A DNA stretch of 64,000 bases from Mixophyes australis. Lineage: Eukaryota; Chordata; Amphibia; Anura; Limnodynastidae. The stretch lies in the NCBI GenBank assembly GCA_036250195.1, contig JAVHZZ010000011.1, forward strand, positions 64,542,101 to 64,606,100, read 5' to 3'. A model generated the notes under the pieces. The model had not been told where the DNA came from. It ran no database searches and worked only from the letters and a program-made list of their open reading frames with translations. Made by a program: the position numbers and the translations under genes. Positions 44,640 to 54,744 of this stretch are shown in pieces. Numbering within the stretch: position 1 is the first letter of the stretch; each line of letters begins with the position of its first letter.

Positions 44640-46690
44640 TAAAAACAAAGAACATAGTATTAAAAATGGCAGTTCCCCTTTTTTTGGAACTACAGAAACA
44701 AAGAACGTAGTAAGAGAAATGGCAGTTCCTCTTTTTTGGAACTATAAAAACAAAGAACATAGTAATAGAAATGGCAATTCCCCTTTTTTGGAACTACAGA
44801 AACAAAGAATGTAGTAATAGAAATGGCAGTTCCCCTTTTTTGGAACTACAGAAACAAAGAACATAGTAATAGAAATGGCAGTTCCCCTTTTTTGGAACAA
44901 CAGAAACAATGAATGTAGTATTAGAACTGGCAGTTCCTCTTTTTTGGCACTACACAAACAATGACCGTAGTAATAGAACTGGCAGTTCCTATTTTTTGGA
45001 ACTACACAAACAATGACCGTAGTAATAGAACTGGCAGTTTCTATTTTTTGGAACTACACAAACAATGACCGTAGTAATAGAACTGGCAGTTCCTATTTTT
45101 TGGAACTACACAAACAATGACCGTAGTAATAGAACTGGCAGTTCCTATTTTTTGGGAACTACACAAACAATGACCGTAGTAATAGAACTGGCAGTTCCTA
45201 TTTTTTGGGAACTACACAAACAATGACCGTAGTAATAGAACTGGCAGTTCCTATTTTTTTGGAACTACACAAACAATGACCGTAGTAATAGAACTGGCAG
45301 TTCCTATTTTTTGGAACTACACAAACAATGACCGTAGTAATAGAACTGGCAGTTCCTATTTTTTGGGAACTACACAAACAATGGCCGTAGTAATAGAACT
45401 GGCAGTTCCTATTTTTTGGAACTACACAAACAATGACCGTAGTAATAGAACTGGCAGTTCCTATTTTTTGGAACTACACAAACAATGACCGTAGTAATAG
45501 AACCGGCAGTTCCTATTTTTTGGAACTACACAAACAATGACCGTAGTAATAGAACTGGCAGTTCCTATTTTTTGGAAACTACACAAACAATGACCGTAGT
45601 AATAGAACTGGCAGTTCCTATTTTTTGGAACTACACAAACAATGACCGTAGTAATAGAACTGGCAGTTCCTATTTTTTGGGAACTACACAAACAATGACC
45701 GTAGTAATAGAACTGGCAGTTCCTATTTTTTGGGAACTGCACAAATAATGACCGTAGTAATAGAACTGGCAGTTCCTATTTTTTGGAACTACACAAACAA
45801 TGACCGTAGTAATAGAACTGGCAGTTCCTATTTTTTGGAACTACACAAACAATGACCGTAGTAATAGAACTGGCAGTTCCTATTTTTTAGGAACTACACA
45901 AACAATGACCGTAGTAATAGAACTGGCAGTTCCTATTTTTTGGAACTACACAAACAATGACCGTAGTAATAGAACTGGCAGTTTCTATTTTTTGGGAACT
46001 ACACAAACAATGACCGTAGTAATAGAACTGGCAGTTCCTATTTTTTGGAACTACACAAACAATGACCGTAGTAATAGAACTGGCAGTTCCTATTTTTTGG
46101 GAACTACACAAACAATGACCGTAGTAATAGAACTGGCAGTTCCTATTTTTTCGGAACTACACAAACAATGACCGTAGTAATAGAACTGGCAGTTCCTATT
46201 TTTTGGAACTACACAAACAATGACCGTAGTAATAGAACTGGCAGTTCCTATTTTTTGGAACTACACAAACAATGACCGTAGTAATAGAACTGGCAGTTCC
46301 TATTTTTTGGGAACTACACAAACAATGACCGTAGTAATAGAACTGGCAGTTCCTATTTTTTGGGAACTACACAAACAATGACCGTAGTAATAGAACTGGC
46401 AGTTCCTATTTTTTTGGAACTACACAAACAATGACCGTAGTAATAGAACTGGCAGTTCCTATTTTTTGGAACTACACAAACAATGACCGTAGTAATAGAA
46501 CTGGCAGTTCCTATTTTTTGGGAACTACACAAACAATGACCGTAGTAATAGAACTGGCAGTTCCTATTTTTTGGAACTACACAAACAATGACCGTAGTAA
46601 TAGAACTGGCAGTTCCTATTTTTTGGGAACTACACAAACAATGACCGTAGTAATAGAACTGGCAGTTCCTATTTCTTGGAACTACAGAAA
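44640..46690. repeat. Tandem array, 52/53-bp unit, about 39 copies
   Basis: The unit is built on CAATGACCGTAGTAATAGAA followed by CTGGCAGTTCC, TATTTTTT and GGAACTACACAAA. It contains a small hairpin, AGTTCC/GGAACT around TATTTTTT. Most of the length difference is GGAAC against GGGAAC. The first units (44640-44940) are more diverged (AAAGAACATAGTAATAG). Units in the centre are nearly identical, as expected from recent expansion or conversion. Confidence 0.97.
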
Positions 46691-46724
46691 TAATGAACAG
46701 TATATAAATAAATAAATAGTAAAT

Positions 46725-46900
46725 AGCAGTACCTATTATTTTTTGGTACAGCAGCAACAGTGAACGTAGTTTGACTTTTAAATAGCAGTACCTATTATTT
46801 TTTGGTACAGCAGCAACAGTGAACGTAGTTTGACTTTTAAATAGCAGTACCTATTATTTTTTGGTACAGCAGCAACAGTGAAAGTAGTTTGACTTTGAAA
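46725..46900. repeat. Tandem array, 59-bp unit, 3 copies, related to the 52-bp unit
   Basis: Units start AGCAGTACCTATTATTTTTT at 46725, 46784 and 46843 and continue GGTACAGCAGCAACAGTGAA. They align with the 52-bp unit along most of their length (CAGTTCC/CAGTACC, GACCGTAGT/GAACGTAGT). The stem is GTACC/GGTAC. Confidence 0.93.
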
Positions 46901-47039
46901 TAGCACAACTAATTTTTTTATCTTTTTTTTCAATTATTTTTTTATAATTTTTTTATAATTATTTTTGTATAAGTTTTTTATATATTTTTTTAATTTTTTT
47001 TATAACTTTTGAATAATTTATAAATGACAATGCCCTTAG

Positions 47040-47480
47040 CAGAACAGAGCACAGGACATAGGCAGCACCACTGGACTCAGCAGGACAGAGCACAGGACAC
47101 AGCACCACTGGATTCAGCAGGACAGAGCACAGGACACAGCACCACTGGACTCAGCAGGACAGAGCACAGGACACAGGCAGCACCACTGGACTCAGCAGGA
47201 CAGAGCACAGGACACAGCACCACTGGATTCAGCAGGACAGAGCACAGGACACAGCACCACTGGACTCAGCAGGACAGAGCACAGGACACAGGCAGCACCA
47301 CTGGACTCAGCAGGACAGAGCACAGGATACAGCACCACTGGACTCAGCAGGACAGAGCACAGGACAAAAGCACCACTGCACTCAGCAGGACAGAGCACTG
47401 GAAAAAATAACCACTGGACTGATCAGCAGGACAGAGCACAGGACCAAGTAACCACTGGATATTAAGCAGGACTGAGTGAC
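47040..47480. repeat. Tandem array, 37-41-bp unit, about 11 copies
   Basis: The unit is CAGCAGGACAGAGCACAGGA followed by CACAGCACCACTGGACT, with an optional GGCA insertion giving 41 bp. The pattern of long and short units is itself repeated. Confidence 0.95.
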
Positions 47481-47748
47481 AGGACACAGAACACAGGACG
47501 GAGCACCACTAAACCTATAACCTCCCTTTTCAATGATCTGAGCCCGACTGAAGATGCCGGGGCGCGAACGGGGAATTTATGCAATTCGAGTCTCGCAAGA
47601 TCCAAAGCGAGACTCGGACGTCAGAGCCTCAGTTTCATATTTTTTGGGCGCCGGAAATACCCGAACAGTGCTCGGATCCCGTCGGATCCGCACTGTTCAG
47701 GTGGGCTCGGAATAGAGAAATCCGAGCCCGCTCATCCTTAACAGGTTA

Positions 47749-48594
47749 AACGGGTTTTTGTCACTTCAAATAAAGACTTGCTATCAGCAAACAGACTTTC
47801 TCTAGCAAAGATACAAACCCAAACAATGACACTTGCATACAAAACACATCCAAATGTAACACGATAAGTGTATTTCAAATTGTACATTGGTGCCGGTACC
47901 TCTGATTGAAATACATTTCTACAATAAATTATTTCTACATGATCCAGCCACAAATAAGTTATTTATCAGTGATCCAGTCACACTATTAATATATTAAAGC
48001 CACCAGTATCAAACAGGAAACATCATTAAGAAATGTTTCAGACAACATTGAAAAGGAACATAACTAAATAAGCCTATTAGGATCAAAGGAGAATCATGTT
48101 ATATTTTTATAAATATTGTACTAATGAGTCCAACATTGCTATATTATTGTGGCACATGCAGGGGATATTTATTATTTGTTTTTATTGTAATGCACAAGGG
48201 ATGCTGATGTCATGGCTTGTAATAGGTGAGTTCACTTATGTGTTTATTAGAAAAGTGTGTACTTTATGAAGTAACTCACTCCCTTACACATATTAGAAGT
48301 CACCTTGGAGATTATGACCTGTATAAAGGTACTTTTGTGCCTTTATATGGTCACTAATTGGTGATTTAAAATTTACAGTAGAGTGCATTTTCCCATTTAT
48401 TATATTACTTTTACCTTCATGACAAGAACTCATTTTAGTATGAAGGTTTTCTATATGCTAGTTAAACAGTTTTCTGAACTCCATTGTGAGCCCTAGTCCA
48501 TTTCACTTTTTTGGCTTTCTTTTGATAGGACAGTGAAGTAAATATTTATTATTTAAAAAGCACCACAAAGGGATAAAACAAATGTACTTATGTA
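47749..48594. other. Intronic sequence, nothing recognised
   Basis: No coding or repeat boundary was found between the large hAT element and the solo LTR. Confidence 0.4.
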
Positions 48595-48599
48595 CAGGT

Positions 48600-49342
48600 T
48601 GTCACAAGCCGCAGCGGTACGCAGAATCCTGGAGTGAATTAGCAGCCGGGCACGTGCTTTAGTTTCTATGCTCTGTTTTTATCCTTGTGGCATAGATGTA
48701 GGATGGTGTAGGGACATCCTCCAACACCAGGGGGAGCTCTCATATGATTTAAACTGGTTCATTTATATTTTTATACATGCTTCCTGGTTTATGTTATTAC
48801 CTATGCTAGTTCTAGCTAGCAATTAATTAGCTGCCTTCTGAGGCTGATTGTCAGCCCCGTCCTCCTCTGTCCTGATTGGCTCTTAGTACTATTTAAGGCA
48901 GTGAGATCTGAGCCTCACTGCCGGTTATAGCTTACTGTCACAGTTCTGCTGACCTGCTCTTGATCCATTGTTCCTGTCCTGTGGATACTCTGACGGATTT
49001 CTTGTGTATGACCACTTGCCTGGATTTGGACCCTGCTTGTTGTCTCTTGTGACCTTGACCCTTTTGGCTTGTACTTTGGACCCTACTACCTAGCCCGTGA
49101 CCCCGACCTCTGGCGTGTTTACTGACCATCCTGCTTGCAAGTGACCCCTGACCTTGGCTTGTTCTCTGCATACACTGTCTGCCATAACTCTCTGTTCCTG
49201 GGTTCTCCACAGCCTGTACACATTTCATGACCCTCTGCTTGTCTGCAGCCAAGTCTGTCCCCACCACTAGGGGCAACAGTGAACACCAGGCTTTCGGAGC
49301 AGACTCCGGGTTTTGTTGTACCGGCTGGAGGGGTTCCTAACA
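48600..49342 (+). mobile_element. Solo LTR of a Ty3/Gypsy-like element
   Basis: It runs from TGTCACAAGCCGCAGCGG to GGGGTTCCTAACA (TG...CA). Near 48890 a TATTTAAGGCAGTG promoter block appears, followed by the TGACC-rich leader pattern (GTGACCTTGACCC, CCGTGACCCCGACC) shared with the LTRs at 54745 and 36220. Flanking pentamers CAGGT and CTGGT differ at one base. No coding region adjoins it, so it is probably the product of LTR-LTR recombination. Confidence 0.7.
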
Positions 49343-50329
49343 CTGGTGTGGAAAGGTGCCCAGATTTGAAGATGTGCCGAGCGATGGAGCTACACTTAAC
49401 GGATTGCCAACATCGGGATGTAGGTAAGGCTTATTCCTTGTCTTCTGTCCCGGGACCCAGAGAATATATATGAGTATTCAATGTGGTCCAATCAGTAGCC
49501 ACTATGGCAAGCCAATCGGAGCTCTCCACGGCAAGTTTGAATTTCAGCGAATCTTCCCCCCGCCATGGCTTATAGCTACCTTTTTTGTACTTTTTGAAAT
49601 GTAGGAGCCTGTCTATTGTTAGCATCGATAGATTCAGTGTAACTTGGATCCAATAGCAGCTTTAGTGCCTTGCTGCCATTGATGCAATGGAGGTAGCAAA
49701 GGGGTTAAGGAACTTTCTCCTTTTCTTGGCATAAACAATGTTAATAATGCCTAGGTGCATCCAATATCACGTAATGGTAACAACTGCTGCGAGTTGCATT
49801 GGTTTGCATTGATTTAAAAGTTGAAATCTAAATAATTACTTTGGATTCATACCATGTTAAAAGTAATTTTAAATATATTAGTGCTGTTATCTACATAAAA
49901 ATATACATAAAAAAAATAAAACTCAGAATGCTCTATGCACATTAATATAACTGTAAAGTATATTTTCACCCTCAGTTTGGAATCTTGGGTACTAAACCAA
50001 TTAGTACTGTAGCTGAATCATTTATAAATAACTTATTGTATAAATTTATTTAAAAGAAATAACGCAGGGTGCTTATTTATATAATTGCAGAAGTACTGGT
50101 TTTGTTGTATCATGTGGCACTTTGTATAGGAAATGCATTCCTTTCTGAGGTATATGTCTGATGCAATAAGCATTTGTTTGAGGAGTTTTTTTTTGTGTAG
50201 CTTCAAGAGGAAGTCCTCATTAAGGCTAATTAAGTCTATTCATGTGAATACAGAACAGGGTGTCGTTACCTGTATCCTGCCTGGATAAAGGGATAACAAC
50301 CTGTCTGAACACTGTAGACAGCATGTAAT
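49343..50329. other. Intronic sequence, no gene seen
   Basis: Sequence immediately right of the LTR (49350-49480) is GC-richer and may be part of the former element interior. The remainder is AT-rich without features. Confidence 0.4.
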
Positions 50330-50337
50330 GTAGGATG

Positions 50338-50561
50338 CAGGGGCGGATCTAGAAAAAATTTCTACCCCGGGCAATTTAGGGGGGGGGGGGGGGGGATTTA
50401 GGCCCCGCCCCCTTTCAATGTGCTGCCTGGCTGCTGTGATTGCGAGAGCCGGGCAGCACATTGCCACTGCCGAGCGGACCTGCACATAGTGTGCAGTCGC
50501 CGGCAGCAAGCCCCTGCTAGTGGGGCGATCGCCCTGATCATGCCCCCTGGATCCGCCACTG
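50338..50561. mobile_element. hAT MITE, same family as 4893-5188
   Basis: The ends CAGGGGCGGATCTAG and CTGGATCCGCCACTG match the 4893 copy. The flanking octamers are GTAGGATG (50330-50337) and GTAGGATA (50562-50569), 7 of 8. A G run of about 18 lies near 50380. The internal palindrome is shorter (CCGGCTCTCGCAATCACAGC region). Confidence 0.92.
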
Positions 50562-50659
50562 GTAGGATATCACAGATAAGTGTAAAATTTTGTTGAGTAT
50601 AAATTGCATTTAAACCCATGTTTCGGGAAACATATTGCATCCTGATACTAAAAATAACT

Positions 50660-51036
50660 CAGACTTTCTGGGGCCAGCAAAGAGTTCAGGGGGATGGGTT
50701 ATCCCCTGCAAGGCTGCGTGCAGAACTGTATAAAACAGCACTGGTTTGACTGAAATGTATCATTATTGTTCCATCTGACTTTCTGATCACTGGTACCTTC
50801 AACCAGTGTGAACTGTCCTTGTCAGGACACTTGAGCTAAATATTTATCACTTGCTTCAAGACCTGCTTGACAACTTCTTTCCTGCTGTAATTTCCTGTGA
50901 CTTTACTGATTAGACCCATCTCTAAACCATTTCCGGCTCTTCTGAGGTTTGCACCCAGCTTTCTGGTACCACTGTTCTGCCCGCTCCCCAGCAGTTCTGG
51001 CCAATTTAATAGGTCAGGGGGGATCCATCCTGTCAC
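50660..51036 (-). repeat. LTR-like repeat, second copy, opposite orientation
   Basis: The minus strand starts TGTGACAGGATGGATCC and continues with AGAAAGCTGGGTGCAAACCT, CAAGCAGGTCTTGAAGCAAG and a TTTTATACAG box. It is homologous to 42834-43527 on the plus strand. It is 3'-truncated near 50660. Confidence 0.6.
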
Positions 51037-51243
51037 AGGTAATGATATGGAAGTTTAGGTAATTGATTTGTGCCATAGCTGTTCAATTTCCATATTGGAA
51101 AGGACATCATTATTAGTTTTGATTACTGGTAATTTCAGGTTTTAGATTGGACAAATGGAACAAAGTATTCACAATTTCTAATAATATATGTGAAACAAGT
51201 AGACAAACACGATACACCAAAACTATTAAAGGTATGCACATAC

Positions 51244-51369
51244 CTTTTTCTATCTTTTGGAAGCATTTTGGTTCCTCGAAGCAACAGCCTTGATCCAAAC
51301 AATAGTCTTCATTTATAGTCTGTCCAGCAATAATTTTGCCACAAACAAGATTATTTGTTCCATTACAAA
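51244..51369 (-). CDS. First visible cysteine-rich (trefoil-like) exon of the predicted membrane protein
   Basis: On the minus strand an acceptor (TTTTTATCTCTTAG) opens a 126-base, phase 1-1 exon that ends at a strong donor (G|GTATGTG). It encodes 41 complete codons with the pattern C-x7-C-x13-C-x4-CC-x5-C. The segment VCGKIIAGQTINEDYC, then LDQGCCFEEPKCF, matches the trefoil layout CG...I...C-x3-GCCF...CF. An Asn-Gly-Thr glycosylation site follows the first Cys. Phase 1-1 exons are typical of extracellular modules that can be duplicated. It can splice in frame to 42580-42693 or directly to the membrane exon. Upstream exons, including the signal peptide, were not found up to 64000. Trefoil domains occur in secreted mucosal peptides and egg-coat proteins. 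The identity of this one is unknown to me. Confidence 0.8.
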
Positions 51370-51371
51370 CT

Positions 51372-51895
51372 AAGAGATAAAAAGCATGAAAAGTGAAATT
51401 GTTATCAGTTTTGTAAATCTTAAATTATTGTGATAAAGAGTGAGGGTTTCTAATGTGTCTTATTTATAGAGTTTGTTCTAACAGGTAATTATTAAAACAG
51501 CTGATCTGAGTATTGCACTGTGTATTATATAATCACTGTAATAGATGAGCTATACAGGACACCAAATAGGAAAAGACAAATTGTGAATAGGCTTAATAAG
51601 CGTCTTATAGTCACTGGGAGTGAAACTTATTGGTGGTGTGTGTTGAAATAGCCTATGGCCAACTTCATTGAATTAAGAGAGCCAATATTGATTCCTGTGG
51701 CCATGGTAATCAGTGATGATGCTAGTTCATAGATGACAGCATGTTAAATGCTCCTTATGCTATATACAGTCTGGTGATTGTTTTTCTTATGTGTACATTG
51801 TATTTCATGATAGTATTTTATTGTTTGGCAATCAAGTAAATTGGAAGACATGTTATCACACCAGTAAGCACTACACCTGGCCTCACCACTACACC
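51372..51895. other. Upstream intron, nothing recognised
   Basis: Apart from the polypyrimidine tract of the exon above, no feature could be defined. Confidence 0.4.
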
Positions 51896-51903
51896 AATTA
51901 ACG

Positions 51904-52068
51904 CAGAGGCGGAACTAGCGAGCTGTGTGCCCCCGTTGCAGAGAGGCATGCGGAGGGAACCGGGGCTAGGGTCGGGGACCCCAGGCTGCATCTGCCATGC
52001 AGCCCACCCCATTATCTCCATGGCCCCCGTGCACGGCACCTGCTGCATCAATGGTAGTTCCATCACTG
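51904..52068. mobile_element. hAT MITE with CAGAGGCGGAACTA ends
   Basis: The left end CAGAGGCGGAACTAGC and the reverse complement of the right end, CAGTGATGGAACTACC, are inverted repeats. The flanking octamers are AATTAACG (51896-51903) and AATTACTG (52069-52076), 6 of 8. Confidence 0.72.
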
Positions 52069-52833
52069 AATTACTGCTACACCTTGGCTGACCACTACAC
52101 CAATAAGCAATACACCTGAGCTGACCACTAGAACAATTGCAGCACCTGCACTCAGCTGTGTTTGTTTTGTAGTCTTTCAATCTGTGAATTTTATATAGGA
52201 AGCTGCTATTCTGTTTCTATGCTTTAAATGAGCTAGTAAAACCCAGTTCTTTGTTTCATACCACGTCATCTTAGGGCCCAATGTGTCAATATGGAGTGAT
52301 TATTTGGCTTACTACATAAAACCAGTTCAAAGTATGAATGTTTCAATGTGTTACAGAAAATGTATGAAAGCTCATAGATTTTTATAGAGAAAGTGAAAAA
52401 AGTTTTGCTAAAGAATATGGTTTTTATCTGTCTGGCATTTTTATCTGTGTTATGTTTCTGTCCTATTTGTAAAAGGAAGCTTGGGCCTAAAGGACCGTCG
52501 TAAGGATTCCTATGGCGTGGTGCGGTAAAGGTCAGTGATCAAGGTCACCTATGTGGTCAGGAGCTCTCTGACCCATGAGAAGTCTATAGTCAAAGTGAGT
52601 GTCAGAGAGCCGGGAGGGTAGTCAGTGATAGCTAAGCATAAGGGGCTGTATGTGTAAGATATGGCTGAATATGCATACAGAAGATTTTTGTGCATATGCA
52701 CAGTATAGAAATGCATATTTTATGCAAGAAAAAAAGTGTGTTCAAGGCCCATGATGTCAGGTGTTAAGATATAGAATGTAGGTGAGCGCTCTCAATATAG
52801 TTAAAATCCAATGCAGCTCCTATCAACCATCAC

Positions 52834-53293
52834 CATATAGAAGTACAACAAAGGAGCGCAAAAAATGCAGGAAATATAAGGTGGTAAAACAAGTGTTAAA
52901 GATAAAAATAAAATTAAAAATGAAATGAGATGGGGAACTACCCTAACTACCTAGTTTTTTGACAGAAGCAGCGGTTGGGGGTTCAGGAGATGTGGAACAA
53001 GATTGCCCAGCAAGCCCAGCACATCGTATGAATTAGGGTAAGAATAGTTAGGATAGTTGTTTGTAGGGTAAGATTGTTACTGGACTTGTATACCATCTTC
53101 ATCCCGTCTATCTCAAGCAAAGCTCCGCAGCAAATATGCTGCAAAAGACTTAAGCATTATTTCATACGTTTAGCATTTACTTTGTATTTTATTCCCCATA
53201 TCATTAAATTTTAATTTTTATTTTTAACACTTACTTTTACCACCCTATTTTTTACTGCATTTTTAGTGCTCCTTTGTTGTATTTCTATATGTC
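52834..53293. repeat. Long inverted repeat, about 105-bp arms
   Basis: The left arm (52834-52936) contains GTACAACAAAGGAGCGCAAA and AAGTGTTAAAGATAAAAATA. The right arm (53189-53293) contains the complements TTTAGTGCTCCTTTGTTGTA and TTTTTATTTTTAACACTTAC. The 250-base spacer has GTAGGGTAAGATTGTTACTG. No target duplication was found. It could be a DNA element or the inverted ends of a Penelope-like insertion. Confidence 0.85.
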
Positions 53294-53483
53294 AGATATC
53301 AAGTCTAGTGCAGAAAGGCATCTGCTTGGTTTTATGTTGTCAGAATGAGAGCCTTTCCTTCTAATGAACCCTTGTTGTCCATGATTCAGTTTGCATCCCT
53401 TAATTGAAAAATTGGGAGAAAAATTAATTGCAAAAATACGTTTTTGAAGATGTACATTTAGTTCCACTTTTAACACGCATCCA

Positions 53484-53487
53484 TCTA

Positions 53488-53519
<32 letters not shown>

Positions 53520-53795
53520 GTATTTATTTATAAGGCTTCTCAGATTCCGTAGCATTAGATAATCATACACATAACACATAACTAATACAGTAAGCAAATT
53601 TACAAATACATAAAGCAGTTACACTTAGGTATCACAGATACCTCACTGTGTGTGAGTAAAACTGTAAGGACTGACACAGAATATAGCAAAACACAGGACA
53701 AGAACATATGAGGAAGACAGCCAGAAGATAGACACAAAACAATAAGTAGAGAGGACTCTGCCCATGAAAGCTTACATTCTAGAGGGGGTAACTTA
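53484..53795 (-). mobile_element. L2 LINE 3' tail fragment
   Basis: A 29-base (ATT)n run leads into TATTTATTTATAAGGCTTCTCAGATTCCG and, near 53767, GAAAGCTTACATTCTAGAGG. On the minus strand this is the same arrangement as the tail of the L2 at 61826-62149. Confidence 0.75.
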
Positions 53796-54016
53796 GTCTG
53801 TGCGTCTTCATTACACAGTTACTGCTGGTACTACAGCATTACATATAGGATGCCTGCCATCCTATAAATAAATCATAAAACTTTAATAATAATAATAATA
53901 ATAGAACGGTTTGAAATGAACATAAATATATACTACTAAATTAAATTTTCAAAGACAACCACTTATTCTCTCCTGTACTTTTGCACCCTGTCATATTAGA
54001 AAATAAATGTATAAGG

Positions 54017-54239
54017 CATACTTGCCAACTCTCCCGGACTGTCCAGGAGACTCCCAAAATTCAGGTCGGTCACACGGACTCCCGGAGAGCTGGCAAATAT
54101 CCCGCATCCTGCTACTGTTTTCCCAAAATGACGTGATTTGCGGGGAATTGCGTCATTTTGGACCCGCCCCCGTGACAAAACTGAATTTTCGTCGCGGGAA
54201 GCGGGGCTAAAATGACGCGATTGGCCATAGGTAAGTATG
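54017..54239. mobile_element. hAT MITE with CATACTTGCC ends
   Basis: The ends are CATACTTGCCAACTC and TAGGTAAGTATG. The flanking octamers are GTATAAGG (54009-54016) and CTATAAGG (54240-54247), 7 of 8. The interior includes AAAATGACGTGATTTGCGGG and AAAATGACGCGATTGGCC, similar to the 11120 element. Confidence 0.88.
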
Positions 54240-54247
54240 CTATAAGG

Positions 54248-54739
54248 ACCTATTTAAAAGTTGAAAGTAATGTTTCTGCATAATTTTCACCTTTGTTTTG
54301 CTATTGCTATTATTTGCCTACTTGTACAAAAGCACAATTTGACGCTTTCTGATAAGTGCCTACTTTTTTCTCTTCTGTGCACCTTCTCTGTGCCTGTAAC
54401 ATGCAAACTGCGAGATTAGCTAGGCCATAGAATCTGCACACAAGCTGTTAGTCCTATCAGGAGCCTGTTGCTTTCCAAGAACTCACTCTAACAGGCATTT
54501 ATGGTATTGTTTATATTTGCTGCACGCATTTGATTACCCCATCAATTTGGTACAACTAGGCAGGAAGCACTCATGCCTTCAAGCTTGGAATGCATTTCTT
54601 TAGACTCAGCAGTTCTGCCTTCCCTTTTCCTTTAACTCCCGAACAGGCAGACCCAGGTTCCCTGACTGTCCCTGACACTACTCCACTCATGGTGATAGTC
54701 ACCTCACTTGTAATACAGTGGTTGCAATGGACACCACTG
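54248..54739. other. Non-coding flank of the chromovirus
   Basis: No gene or repeat ends were recognised. The 5' target duplication of the chromovirus (ACAGG) lies at 54740-54744. Confidence 0.45.
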
Positions 54740-54744
54740 ACAGG

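Larger units (their letters stand above)
43536..47740. mobile_element. 4.2-kb non-autonomous hAT element filled with tandem arrays
   Basis: The flanking octamer ACAGGTTA is identical at 43528-43535 and 47741-47748. The left end TAGGGGTGTGCACCGGG and the reverse complement of the right end, TAAGGATGAGCGGGCTC, agree at the typical TA-GG-TG-GC positions of hAT termini. There is no transposase. From left to right it carries a T-rich leader, an about 230-bp array (43857-44638), a 52/53-bp array (44640-46690), a 59-bp array (46725-46900), an AT-rich stretch, a 37-41-bp array (47040-47480) and a GC-rich end with CGGATCCCGTCGGATCCG. The arrays must move with the element or have grown within it. Confidence 0.85.

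Noticed and set aside
44640..46757. Open frames of up to 134 residues on both strands, and a regular array resembling a CRISPR
   Set aside because: The frames repeat with the 52/53-bp unit and have no start context or family resemblance. The repeats are contiguous with no unique spacers and lie in a hAT element, so this is not a CRISPR.
53285..53476. 63-residue minus-strand frame
   Set aside because: No splice sites or family resemblance. It lies between an inverted repeat and an L2 tail.
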